A DNA stretch of 8,425 nt from Prevotella sp. (GTDB lineage Bacteria > Bacteroidota > Bacteroidia > Bacteroidales > Dysgonomonadaceae). Numbering within the stretch: the first letter of the stretch is position 1; each line of letters begins with the position of its first letter. The notes under the pieces were generated by a model. That model was not told the origin of the DNA and searched no databases. It was given only the letters and a program-made list of their open reading frames with translations. A program made the position numbers and the translations under genes. The stretch is taken from assembly GCA_031263965.1 (NCBI GenBank), contig JAISES010000003.1, positions 1-8,425 on the forward strand, written 5' to 3'. Of this stretch, positions 1-6,206 are shown in pieces.

Positions 1-659
1 TTTTTCGAGTCATATTTTGCCTTCGCAAATTCATATACGCCCGGTAAGATTGATAAGATGATTATAAGACCAGCTACAAGTTTCAGATTGTTTTGTATAA
101 TCGGATGAGTTCCAACGGCATAGCCAAGCAGACAAAATATTGCGACCCATGCTACTCCCCCTACTATATTAAACGAGAAAAAGTGCTTATACGTCATCTT
201 GCCCATGCCCGCTACAAAAGGGGCAAACGTGCGGACGATAGGTACGAAACGTGCTATAATAATGGTTTTACCACCATGTTTCTCGTAAAAATGATGCGTT
301 TTTTCCAGATATTCCTGTTTGAAAATTTTCGAATGTGGATTACGAAATAATTTTTGTCCGAAAAATCGTCCGATACTGTAATTGACAGCATCGCCCAATA
401 TGGCGGCGGCAATAAGCACACCCAGCAGCCAGTAGATATGCAGATGGTTGCCCTGATTTGCCGTAACAGCCCCCGCCAGGAATAAAAGAGAATCGCCCGG
501 AAGGAACGGTGTTACAACCAAGCCTGTTTCACAGAAAATAATGAGGAATAAAATAGCGTACACCCATGTGTCGTACTCGTTTACCAGATGGTTCAAAGCA
601 TCCTGGGTATTGAAAAGCAACTCATGGATGAGACTCCATGCTTCATGTAAAAATTCCAT
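1..659 (-). CDS. DedA family membrane protein (C-terminal end cut by window edge)
   Basis: Reading the minus strand from the ATG at 659 gives 219 uninterrupted codons to the window edge, close to the usual DedA length of about 200-220 residues, so only the last few residues are probably missing. Residues 34-66 form the first hydrophobic hairpin with the family signature around E44 and [13 protein letters not shown] (51-63). Residues 130-155 carry the second signature, with R137, P140, R143 and P147 in [12 protein letters not shown], followed by GMGKM. Further membrane segments lie at about 72-92, 160-181 and 193-209. DedA proteins are inner-membrane proteins needed for envelope homeostasis; some members (UptA type) recycle undecaprenyl phosphate across the membrane. 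Which substrate this one handles cannot be read from sequence. The ATG is preceded by an A-rich stretch typical of Bacteroidota starts. It is transcribed away from pyrH. I saw no canonical TAnnTTTG box immediately upstream. Confidence 0.93.
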   Translation of the reverse strand, partial: MEFLHEAWSLIHELLFNTQDALNHLVNEYDTWVYAILFLIIFCETGLVVTPFLPGDSLLFLAGAVTANQGNHLHIYWLLGVLIAAAILGDAVNYSIGRFFGQKLFRNPHSKIFKQEYLEKTHHFYEKHGGKTIIIARFVPIVRTFAPFVAGMGKMTYKHFFSFNIVGGVAWVAIFCLLGYAVGTHPIIQNNLKLVAGLIIILSILPGVYEFAKAKYDSK

Positions 660-731
660 TTTTTAGTTTTGCGTTATTATAATATGATCAATTTCAATTG
701 GTAACATTATATGTTCAATTTCTTTATGCTA

Positions 732-800
732 CGCGCAGACTTGCAACCTGTGTGTTGCGCAGCTCTTCGGGCAGGGCACGGACAAATGTCCGCGCCAGCG
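732..800 (+). repeat. Dispersed repeat R1, copy 1 (hairpin-bearing)
   Basis: This stretch is repeated in inverted orientation at 7728-7799. The copies share CGCGCAGACTTG, CCTGTGTGTTGC, TTCGGGCA and GGCACGGACAAATGTCC followed by GCGCCAGCG. They differ by a few substitutions and one 3-base length difference in the middle. Within the unit, 775-796 can fold into a hairpin: GGC/GCC, one A-C mismatch, then CGGACA/TGTCCG around AA. It is GC-rich compared with the AT-rich sequence just before it. The function is unknown; it resembles a REP-like intergenic palindrome. Confidence 0.8.
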
Positions 801-1080
801 AGGGACGTACGGCAGAGACAACGAAAGCGAAATGCTTGTTGTGCGCCAGCCCTGCGCCGTTAGCTTCAAGTACGGGCACCCGTCGGATGAAAACGGCGTA
901 AAAAGAAAAGCTGTTTGAGCTTATCCGAAAGGTTAAAGTTTATACTCAGTATGAGCGAGTTCTTTTCTTTTAGCCGTTAAGTCCGTTAACGGGTCGGACG
1001 TTGGTGCGGGGCGCCAAAGCATTTTTGGTTCCTTTTGGGGCTTTGGCCAAAAGGAACGCAAGCAATCTTCGATTGCGCGC
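801..1080. other. Long non-coding stretch with hairpin; no credible gene
   Basis: No ORF here is convincing. The longest frames are about 62 codons, overlap each other on the minus strand, and have no recognisable domain. The sequence is a mosaic: a GC-rich part (801-900) continuing from repeat R1, then a block from about 905 to 1080. Inside the latter, 1028-1057 forms a perfect 11-bp stem, GTTCCTTTTGG against CCAAAAGGAAC, with an 8-base loop. No T-run follows the stem on either strand, so I do not call it an intrinsic terminator. I suspect that this block is a dispersed intergenic repeat whose minus-strand translation gets annotated as small hypothetical proteins in related genomes; that is from memory and unchecked. 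Confidence 0.5.
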
Positions 1081-1199
1081 AGAAACTGTTTCGGATAAAT
1101 GAACGTTTTCTCTTCCGTCATTGCGAGGGTTTACCCGAAGCAATCCATAAAAGGACACAGCAACTGGATTGCTTCACCGCTTGCGGTTCGCAATGACGA
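1081..1199. repeat. Dispersed palindromic repeat R2, copy A
   Basis: The unit has nested inverted arms. CGTCATTGCGA at 1116-1126 pairs with TCGCAATGACG at 1188-1198, and GAAGCAATCCA at 1137-1147 pairs with TGGATTGCTTC at 1165-1175, leaving a 17-base loop. The left arm is identical to copy B at 4189-4220 over CGTCATTGCGAGGG and the following TTTACCCGAAGCAATCCA. The outer flanks also match copy B: AGAAACTGTTT at 1081-1091, and ACAAACGAACA to the right of the palindrome, the reverse complement of the TGTTCGTTT flanking copy B. It is probably a non-autonomous mobile or REP-type element. No transposase is present in the window. Confidence 0.85.
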
Positions 1200-1297
1200 A
1201 AACAAACGAACATATTTTTTTAACTTAATCAAACCACTGACCGGTATCTTTAATAAATAGTAATTTGGATTATATCTACATTAGATTCGTCCTGGAC

Positions 1298-1328
1298 TTT
1301 CATTATTTCGCAAAATATATTAGATTTG
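1298..1328 (+). promoter_or_regulatory. Predicted pyrH promoter (Bacteroidota type)
   Basis: TAGATTTG at 1321-1328 matches the Bacteroidota -7 consensus TAnnTTTG. A TTTC at 1298-1301, with a 19-base spacer, is an acceptable -33 element for the TTTG consensus. Transcription would start roughly 6-8 bases after the box, giving a very short leader before the pyrH ATG at 1347. This is a prediction from consensus matching only. Confidence 0.6.
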
Positions 1329-1346
1329 CATTAATATAAACGAGAT

Positions 1347-2057
1347 ATGGCAAAATACAACAGAATTCTGCTTAAACTGAGCGGAGAATCCCTAATGGGC
1401 GAACAACAGTATGGCATAGACGAAAAACGCCTCAACGAATACGCTTCACAAATAAAAGCTGTAGCCGGTATGGGTGTACAGATAAGCATTGTTATCGGCG
1501 GCGGCACTATTTTCAGGGGTTTGAGCGGAGCCTCTAAAGGATATGATCGTGTAAAAGGCGACCAGATGGGAATGTTAGCCACGGTCATAAACAGCCTTGC
1601 CCTGAGCTCTGCACTGGTAGCGTTAGGTCAGAAGGCCCGCGTACTTACAGCTATCCGCATGGAACCCATAGGAGAAATATATAGCAAATGGAAAGCGATA
1701 GAATCGATGCAAAACGGAGAAGTTGCTATCTTGTCGTGTGGGACAGGCAATCCGTTCTTTACTACCGACACAGGCTCATCGTTGCGCGGTATAGAAATAG
1801 AAGCGGATGTAATGCTGAAAGGCACGCGTGTAGATGGAGTTTATACGGCAGATCCGGAAAAAGACCCGGCCGCAACTAAATTCGAATCCATTTCTTACGA
1901 TGAAGTATACGAGCGGGGACTGAAAGTTATGGACCTGACGGCAACCGTTATGTGTAAGGAGAATAATTTACCGATCGTTGTTTTTGACATGGATACTCCG
2001 GGTAATCTGGAAAAACTGATGAAAGGCGAAAATATCGGCACATATGTGCATGCATAA
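1347..2057 (+). CDS. pyrH: UMP kinase
   Basis: The 236-residue protein phosphorylates UMP to UDP using ATP, the step that commits uridylate to UTP, CTP and dTTP synthesis in the cytoplasm. It belongs to the amino-acid-kinase fold, unrelated to eukaryotic UMP/CMP kinases, and bacterial family members are typically hexamers. Visible signatures are KLSGE at 10-14 (phosphate binding), the glycine-rich GGG at 51-53 followed by RG at 57-58, GDQMGM at 71-76, GTGNPFFTTDT at 132-142 (UMP and phosphate contacts), D154, VDGVYTADP at 162-170 (ATP site) and DLTA at 196-199. Length agrees with the family (about 235-245). The ATG lies just downstream of a good promoter box. It leads the pyrH-frr pair, an order conserved in many bacteria. 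No truncation or missing key residue was seen. Confidence 0.98.
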   Translation: MAKYNRILLKLSGESLMGEQQYGIDEKRLNEYASQIKAVAGMGVQISIVIGGGTIFRGLSGASKGYDRVKGDQMGMLATVINSLALSSALVALGQKARVLTAIRMEPIGEIYSKWKAIESMQNGEVAILSCGTGNPFFTTDTGSSLRGIEIEADVMLKGTRVDGVYTADPEKDPAATKFESISYDEVYERGLKVMDLTATVMCKENNLPIVVFDMDTPGNLEKLMKGENIGTYVHA

Positions 2058-2084
2058 GAGTAGTAAGTAGAGAGTAGAAAGTAA
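2058..2084 (+). repeat. Degenerate AGTAG-type simple repeat in the pyrH-frr gap
   Basis: The sequence directly after the pyrH stop is built from imperfect repeats of AGTAG, AGTAAG and AGAGTAG units. The whole 52-base gap contains no terminator-like hairpin, so read-through from pyrH into frr is likely. The role is unknown. Confidence 0.55.
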
Positions 2085-2109
2085 TCTTGAAATAATAAAT
2101 TATACAAAT

Positions 2110-2673
2110 ATGGCAGCAGACCTGAAACAAATCGAACAAAAAGCAGAAGTTAAAATGCAGGCTTCCGTTGAATTTTTAGATGAAACCTTATCCCGCGTTC
2201 GCGCCGGAAAAGCCAACCCTCATATTCTTGACGGTATTAAGCTGGACTATTATGGAACGCTTACTCCGCTGAGCGGTGTTGCGGCTATCAATACCCCCGA
2301 TGCCAGAACAATTATTGTTCAGCCATGGGAAAAACAGATGTTGAAAGACGTAGAAAAAGCTATATTGAACTCAGATGTAGGAATTACTCCCGACAACAAC
2401 GGGGAAATTATCCGCCTGTCGATCCCCCCGCTGACGGAGGAACGCCGTAAGCAACTGGTAAAACAGGCAAAGCAAGAAGCGGAAGAGGCAAAAGTAAGCA
2501 TCAGGAGTGCCCGCCGCGATGCGATCGACTCCATCAAGAAAGCAGTAAAAGAAGGAGTAGCCGAAGATGTGGGAAAAGATGCGGAAAATGACATGCAGAA
2601 ACTTCATGATAAGTACATCAAGAAGATAGATGACGTTTTTGCTATAAAAGAAAAAGAAATATTGACAGTATAA
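2110..2673 (+). CDS. frr: Ribosome recycling factor
   Basis: This 187-residue protein acts with EF-G after termination to split the post-termination ribosome and release mRNA and deacylated tRNA. The family's tRNA-shaped two-domain fold is visible. Helix 1 of the long helical bundle covers about 1-30 and leads into R31-AGKANP. The small beta domain runs from about 33 to 105 with D46-YYGT-L-TPL and the [14 protein letters not shown] stretch at 60-73. The bundle resumes at PPLTEERRK (106-114) and contains the conserved arginines of RSARRDA (132-138). Length is standard (about 185). It follows pyrH by 52 bases with no separate TAnnTTTG box in the gap, so cotranscription is the simplest reading. 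The start is preceded by an AT-rich stretch rather than a strong Shine-Dalgarno, normal for this phylum. Confidence 0.98.
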   Translation: MAADLKQIEQKAEVKMQASVEFLDETLSRVRAGKANPHILDGIKLDYYGTLTPLSGVAAINTPDARTIIVQPWEKQMLKDVEKAILNSDVGITPDNNGEIIRLSIPPLTEERRKQLVKQAKQEAEEAKVSIRSARRDAIDSIKKAVKEGVAEDVGKDAENDMQKLHDKYIKKIDDVFAIKEKEILTV

Positions 2674-2679
2674 ACAATT

Positions 2680-2745
2680 TGCCAATATACTGATATGCCA
2701 ATATGCCAATATGCCAATGTTACATAAATTGATACATTGGCATAT
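2680..2745. repeat. ATATGCCA tandem repeat running into an inverted repeat
   Basis: Three perfect tandem copies of the octamer ATATGCCA occupy 2693-2716, with a degenerate copy (TGCCAATA) at 2680-2687. The last copy forms the left arm of a 12-bp perfect inverted repeat: ATATGCCAATGT at 2709-2720 against ACATTGGCATAT at 2734-2745, with a 13-base loop. It lies in the 93-base gap between frr and the lipoprotein gene. There is no T-run after the stem, so classical rho-independent termination is not supported, although the hairpin could influence mRNA 3' end stability. Confidence 0.8.
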
Positions 2746-2766
2746 AAACTTTTAACTGAAACTCTT

Positions 2767-3180
2767 ATGATGAAAAGTCTATATTTTTCTCTCACTTTAG
2801 TTCTGTTATTATTTTCCAGTTGTGATTACCAAGGCTCGTTTACTTTTAAAATCAAGAATGAAACTCAAAAAGAAATCACAATAAAATTTCATTACGATTG
2901 CCTTTCTTCTGGTTTTGATAATCAGAAAGAGGTAACAATACTCCCTGATGAAGAGAAAATAGTCAGAGTTATAGAGGCACCTTTAAACAGTGCTGCTCAT
3001 GATTGTCTGAAAGATCATGGATTAGAATATTTTGAAGAACTTCCATTTGACACTTATCTTGAAGGCATGAAGCTAGATAAAGATCTGTGGTTGCGGGAAA
3101 ACTGGACATACTATAAAAAATCAAAATGGGATGCAGAGTATAAAATGGTAATAACAAATGGATTATTAGAAGAAGATTAA
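2767..3180 (+). CDS. Putative small lipoprotein of unknown function
   Basis: I do not recognise the family. From the ATG at 2767 the product is 137 residues. Residues 3-18 form a short basic-plus-hydrophobic signal ending in LLFSS before C19, which fits a relaxed Bacteroidota lipobox, so the mature protein would be lipid-anchored by C19. The mature part is acidic and mixed alpha/beta in appearance, with FKIKNETQKEITIKF early on (a beta-strand-like pattern), a second Cys pair (one in YDCLSSG, one in HDCLKDHG), and a tryptophan-rich C-terminal third (DLWLRENW, KSKWDAEYK). A longer reading from the TTG at 2737 is possible but would begin inside the preceding inverted repeat and spoil the signal peptide. 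It ends 3 bases before rsgA, so the two are probably cotranscribed. The gene looks more AT-rich than its neighbours by eye, and it may be a later insertion between frr and rsgA. Confidence 0.78.
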   Translation: MMKSLYFSLTLVLLLFSSCDYQGSFTFKIKNETQKEITIKFHYDCLSSGFDNQKEVTILPDEEKIVRVIEAPLNSAAHDCLKDHGLEYFEELPFDTYLEGMKLDKDLWLRENWTYYKKSKWDAEYKMVITNGLLEED

Positions 3181-3183
3181 CAA

Positions 3184-4110
3184 GTGAAAGGTCTTGTTAT
3201 AAAAAATACAGGCAGTTGGTATCTGACCCGGACAGATGACGGACGGGATATAGAATGCAAGGTGAAAGGTAATTTTCGCTTAAAAGGCATACGCAGCACT
3301 AACCCGGTAACCGTTGGCGACAGGGTTACTATTATCGAGAACGGGGAAGGCTCCGCACTTATTACAGAAATAGAAGACCGCAAAAACTATATTATCCGTA
3401 AATCCCCGAACCTGTCGAAACAATCACATATCTTAGCGGCCAATATAGACCTTTGTTTTCTGATCGTAACCATAAACCATCCGGTTACATCAACCGTCTT
3501 TACAGACCGCTTCCTGGCATCAGCCGAGGCCTATCGGGTTGCCGTAAATCTGATTTTCAACAAAACAGATATTTATACCGAAGAGGAAACCGGATACATG
3601 GATGCATTGATAGCGATGTACGAATATATCGGTTATCCGGGTATAAAGGTATCAGCTTTGAAAAATGAAGGCATGGCTGTTTTACAGGAGAAAATAAAAA
3701 ATAAAACCACGCTGTTTTCAGGCCACTCCGGCGTAGGTAAATCGACATTGATAAACTCCCTGATACCTGATACTGATCTGAAAACGGGCGCTATATCGGA
3801 CTATCACGGGAAAGGAATGCATACGACCACATTTTCGGAAATGATAGAACTGCCTCAGGGAGGTTTTATAATCGATACTCCCGGAATCAAGGGCTTTGGA
3901 ACTGTGGATATGAAAAAAGAGGAAATTTTTCATTTTTTCCCCGATATATTCAAATTTTCTAAAGATTGCCGGTTCAATAACTGCATCCATATCAACGAAC
4001 CGGATTGTGCAGTCCGCAACGCTGTAGAGAAGCACTATATCAGCGAAAGCCGGTACAAATCATACCTGAGTATGATGCAAGAAGAGGAAGACGAAAAATA
4101 CCGTAAATGA
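3184..4110 (+). CDS. rsgA: Ribosome small-subunit-dependent GTPase A
   Basis: The 308-residue protein is a circularly permuted GTPase that helps late maturation of the 30S subunit. The N-terminal OB-fold (about 1-70) binds rRNA. The permuted G-domain shows its motifs in the order G4-G5-G1-G2-G3: NKTD at 126-129, SALK at 157-160, GHSGVGKST at 180-188 (P-loop), TTT at 214-216 and DTPG at 231-234. The C-terminal zinc knuckle has C262, C267, H269 and C275 in the expected C-x4-C-x-H-x5-C spacing. Length matches the family (about 300-350). The start is GTG at 3184, supported by the family-typical opening [12 protein letters not shown] and by an AGAAGAAG stretch upstream that overlaps the end of the lipoprotein gene. 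All catalytic motifs are intact. Confidence 0.97.
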   Translation: MKGLVIKNTGSWYLTRTDDGRDIECKVKGNFRLKGIRSTNPVTVGDRVTIIENGEGSALITEIEDRKNYIIRKSPNLSKQSHILAANIDLCFLIVTINHPVTSTVFTDRFLASAEAYRVAVNLIFNKTDIYTEEETGYMDALIAMYEYIGYPGIKVSALKNEGMAVLQEKIKNKTTLFSGHSGVGKSTLINSLIPDTDLKTGAISDYHGKGMHTTTFSEMIELPQGGFIIDTPGIKGFGTVDMKKEEIFHFFPDIFKFSKDCRFNNCIHINEPDCAVRNAVEKHYISESRYKSYLSMMQEEEDEKYRK

Positions 4111-4136
4111 CTTTAGAAACTGTTTGAATTTTAGCG
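4111..4136 (+). repeat. Dispersed repeat R3, copy 1
   Basis: Immediately after the rsgA stop the sequence reads CTTTAGAAACTGTTTGAATT followed by TTAGCG. Related copies are at 6176-6206 (CTTAGAGTCTGTTTAAATTT then AGCA) and, on the minus strand, 7827-7853 (CTTAGTAACTGTTTAAATTT then TATAGCA). Its AGAAACTGTTT core also serves as the left outer arm of the composite element that follows. Confidence 0.7.
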
Positions 4137-4372
4137 AAAAATAATTATTGCCGTATCTGATTGTTCATTTTAGATGTTCGTTTATTCCCGTCATTGCGAG
4201 GGTTTACCCGAAGCAATCCAGTCGTATTTTCGGGCAGTCACAAAGGACTGCCCCTACCGCTAACCGGCCAATTTCCGGATTGCTTCGCTACACTACGTTT
4301 CGCTCGCAATGACGGGAGACTGATCCTATAAACATGTCATTAATTTTTCTTGATTACTTAGAAACAGTTTCT
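4115..4372. repeat. Composite palindromic element R2, copy B, between convergent genes
   Basis: Three layers of inverted repeats are nested here. The outermost is AGAAACTGTTT at 4115-4125 against AAACAGTTTCT at 4362-4372. The middle is a perfect 15-bp pair, TCCCGTCATTGCGAG at 4186-4200 against CTCGCAATGACGGGA at 4303-4317. The inner is GAAGCAATCC at 4210-4219 against GGATTGCTTC at 4277-4286. The loop holds an additional hairpin. The element fills the gap between the rsgA stop and the stop codon of the convergent membrane-protein gene, and its right end overlaps the first base of that stop. It may act as a transcription barrier for both genes. It resembles a MITE or REP-type element; I saw no clear target-site duplication. 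Confidence 0.85.
4232..4253. repeat. Inner hairpin module within R2 copy B
   Basis: GGGCAGTC at 4232-4239 pairs perfectly with GACTGCCC at 4246-4253 around the loop ACAAAG. The corresponding place in copy A (1148-1164) has only 17 unrelated bases, so this looks like a separate module nested in the loop of the larger palindrome. No T-run follows. Confidence 0.8.
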
Positions 4373-6120
4373 TATTTGTTGTACAAATCCTTATATCCAT
4401 GCTTTGTACGGAAACCATCGTAGATAGTTGTACCTCTCAGTTCTATCGATTCTACATTGCGTCCTGTCCATATATCGAGCCCTAAACCTCTCTCGGGAAC
4501 ACACGGCACTACATCGAAACACCACAAGGGATAAGAGCTGACATAGATATAAACATCATGCCCCAACGAGTATGGAGTATAAGTATAATTTTCATCCGGT
4601 TTTTGCTCTTCTTTTTGCAACAGCATTTTATCTTTGAGGGAATACGGAGCAGTGAAAAGTTTAGTTATCCCCTTTGTGTTATCCGGTTCGCGGTGTTCAA
4701 GATATTCCCAATAATAAGATGCCGAGCGAACAGAAAAAGTAAACATCCAAAGGATAAGAAGATAAGAGAACGATTTTCCTATCCATCTCGTTGGATATTC
4801 TCTTTTGCCAATCAGCAATACCCATCCTAAAAAAATAGCAGAGAATATAAACCCGCAACCGAAACGGAAGTCAGGCGCAGAGATCAACCAATAAAATACG
4901 CAGGCTAACGCCGCAAAGAAGACACTTGCATAGACTTTGTCTTTGAGTTTTATTACTTTTATTAACGAAAACACGAACGACGTTATGGCTGTAAAATAAA
5001 TGAAGGCGAGGATATAATAATATTTCTGATGATATTCAAAAATGCCTTTTACCAAACCGCCAAAACCGCTATAATATTTTATCAGATCGCGTTGGCGTTC
5101 AGCTACTTCTACCGGTATCTTCCAATCGAACGAAAACAAGTCCAGCTCGTGAAGCGGATAAACGATATATCCCGATATAATAACTGTACGTGCCATCCAG
5201 ATAAAGAACAGAACAAACAGGAATGCACAAACAAAGATAGCAGGCCTGTATTTTTTCTCCCTCAATGTAAATATCAAAAGAAACAGGCTCAATAAAGCGA
5301 ATGGCATAACCGATAGTTTGAACGTAACCAAAGCCGCTGGGACAAACAGGTAGAAGAGTCTGTTTTTGCTGAACGTTTCTTTATACAAAATTACTTTTGC
5401 AAAAATGTAAAAGATAACCGCACTTGGCAATACGTCGGTATATGTGTCGCCTATTACCTTGCCGGTATAATAAAACAGTAAAATGAACAGGAGTAGCAAT
5501 CCCAGCCTTTTTATCTCAAACTCAGACCTGACAACCTCCAATAAAACCCAACAGCAAACATAAGCCACAACCAAAGCCTGCAAAGCACACAGGGGATAAC
5601 CAAGAAAGCTCCGGAATGTAAAAACAGCGCTGATCAGAAAATAATTGGAATTGAAGCCGTAACGGTCTTCAAGATTGCCGATTCCGGGAATCACCGGATA
5701 GTCCTCATTCCATCGGATGTGAGCATAATGATAGCTCGTGGAATCGAAACCCGTAGGTGTCCATAAGGCCATCAGTATGAATGTTATAAAACCTGCCGAT
5801 AGAATCAGTTTATGAACCGGAGGCAGCTCCGGAAAAGACTTTCTGTAATGGCGGTATAAGTGCAAAAGATGATCTTTTCGAACGATCCAGTATATGACGC
5901 AAACAGCCAGATATGAGTACAGAATATACTGATTGGACGGAAGCCGGAAAGAAGATATGGAAAGAGGAATCAGTGTGAAAAACAATCCCAGGAAAAAGGT
6001 ATCGATGAACGAATAGCTTTCTTCGCGCTTGCACACCTTGTTATAGAGGGCGACAAACAAGTCTCCGAATGTAAAAAGTACGAAGGAAATTATAATCCAG
6101 GATATTATTATTACAATCAT
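4372..6120 (-). CDS. Polytopic membrane protein, LIC_10190/DUF8201-like, possible GT-C glycosyltransferase relative
   Basis: The 582-residue protein has about a dozen hydrophobic segments spread over 1-466 and a hydrophilic C-terminal tail of about 115 residues. A conserved-looking loop after an early membrane segment contains D126, YHYAHIRW (130-137) and GIGNLEDRYGFNSNYF (146-161). Further motifs are GDTYTD (224-229), GYIVYP (317-322), FDWKIP (331-336) and APDFRFG (415-421). The tail has CFDVVPCVPE (534-543) and IELRG (559-563). From memory this motif set matches the LIC_10190-type membrane proteins found near surface-polysaccharide genes; the acidic residues in the first large loop recall GT-C transferases that use polyprenyl-phosphate sugars. 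Enzyme activity and substrate are inferred, not shown. The ATG at 6120 lies about 20 bases after a good -7 box. Its stop abuts the R2 element, and it is divergent from the next gene. Confidence 0.8.
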   Translation of the reverse strand: MIVIIISWIIISFVLFTFGDLFVALYNKVCKREESYSFIDTFFLGLFFTLIPLSISSFRLPSNQYILYSYLAVCVIYWIVRKDHLLHLYRHYRKSFPELPPVHKLILSAGFITFILMALWTPTGFDSTSYHYAHIRWNEDYPVIPGIGNLEDRYGFNSNYFLISAVFTFRSFLGYPLCALQALVVAYVCCWVLLEVVRSEFEIKRLGLLLLFILLFYYTGKVIGDTYTDVLPSAVIFYIFAKVILYKETFSKNRLFYLFVPAALVTFKLSVMPFALLSLFLLIFTLREKKYRPAIFVCAFLFVLFFIWMARTVIISGYIVYPLHELDLFSFDWKIPVEVAERQRDLIKYYSGFGGLVKGIFEYHQKYYYILAFIYFTAITSFVFSLIKVIKLKDKVYASVFFAALACVFYWLISAPDFRFGCGFIFSAIFLGWVLLIGKREYPTRWIGKSFSYLLILWMFTFSVRSASYYWEYLEHREPDNTKGITKLFTAPYSLKDKMLLQKEEQKPDENYTYTPYSLGHDVYIYVSSYPLWCFDVVPCVPERGLGLDIWTGRNVESIELRGTTIYDGFRTKHGYKDLYNK

Positions 6121-6139
6121 TTAGATAAAATAGTCAGCA

Positions 6140-6147
6140 CAAAGATA
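6140..6147 (-). promoter_or_regulatory. Predicted -7 box for the minus-strand membrane-protein gene
   Basis: Read on the minus strand, the bases are TATCTTTG, an exact TAnnTTTG match, 19 bases before the ATG at 6120. No convincing -33 TTTG lies at the normal 19-21 base spacing, so confidence rests on the -7 box and its position. Confidence 0.5.
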
Positions 6148-6175
6148 ATAAAAGTTCAAAATGATTTGGAGAAAG

Positions 6176-6206
6176 CTTAGAGTCTGTTTAAATTTAGCAA
6201 AAAATA
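6176..6206 (+). repeat. Dispersed repeat R3, copy 2, between divergent genes
   Basis: CTTAGAGTCTGTTTAAATTT followed by AGCAAAAAATA matches the sequence just after rsgA (4111-4136, continuing into GAAAAATAATTATTG). The similarity runs up to the TTG used as a possible start of the following gene, which casts some doubt on that start. Confidence 0.65.

Noticed and set aside
93..350. Plus-strand 85-codon frame
   Set aside because: It lies wholly antisense to the DedA gene, which has clear family motifs; the plus frame has no domain and an unconvincing composition.
698..901. Plus-strand 67-codon frame over the R1 repeat
   Set aside because: It translates through a hairpin-bearing dispersed repeat, has no ribosome binding signal, and gives an Arg/Thr/Ala-rich peptide typical of GC-rich non-coding DNA.
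1028..1057. Hairpin considered as a rho-independent terminator
   Set aside because: No T-run follows the stem on either strand, and no gene ends nearby.
933..1158. Two overlapping minus-strand 62-codon frames
   Set aside because: Both cover the same repeat block and part of R2 in different frames, so at most one could be real; neither shows a domain or start signal.
1116..1198. CRISPR-like array from the repeated GCAATCC and GTCATTGCGAG words
   Set aside because: The words are inverted arms of one palindrome, not regularly spaced direct repeats with unique spacers, and no cas gene is present.
2693..2716. ATATGCCA repeats considered as iterons of an origin
   Set aside because: There are only three short units, with no replication initiator gene and no DnaA-box cluster nearby.
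2737..2766. TTG start extending the lipoprotein by 10 residues
   Set aside because: The TTG lies inside the inverted-repeat arm, and the extension would put a hydrophilic stretch before the signal peptide; the ATG at 2767 gives a normal lipoprotein signal.
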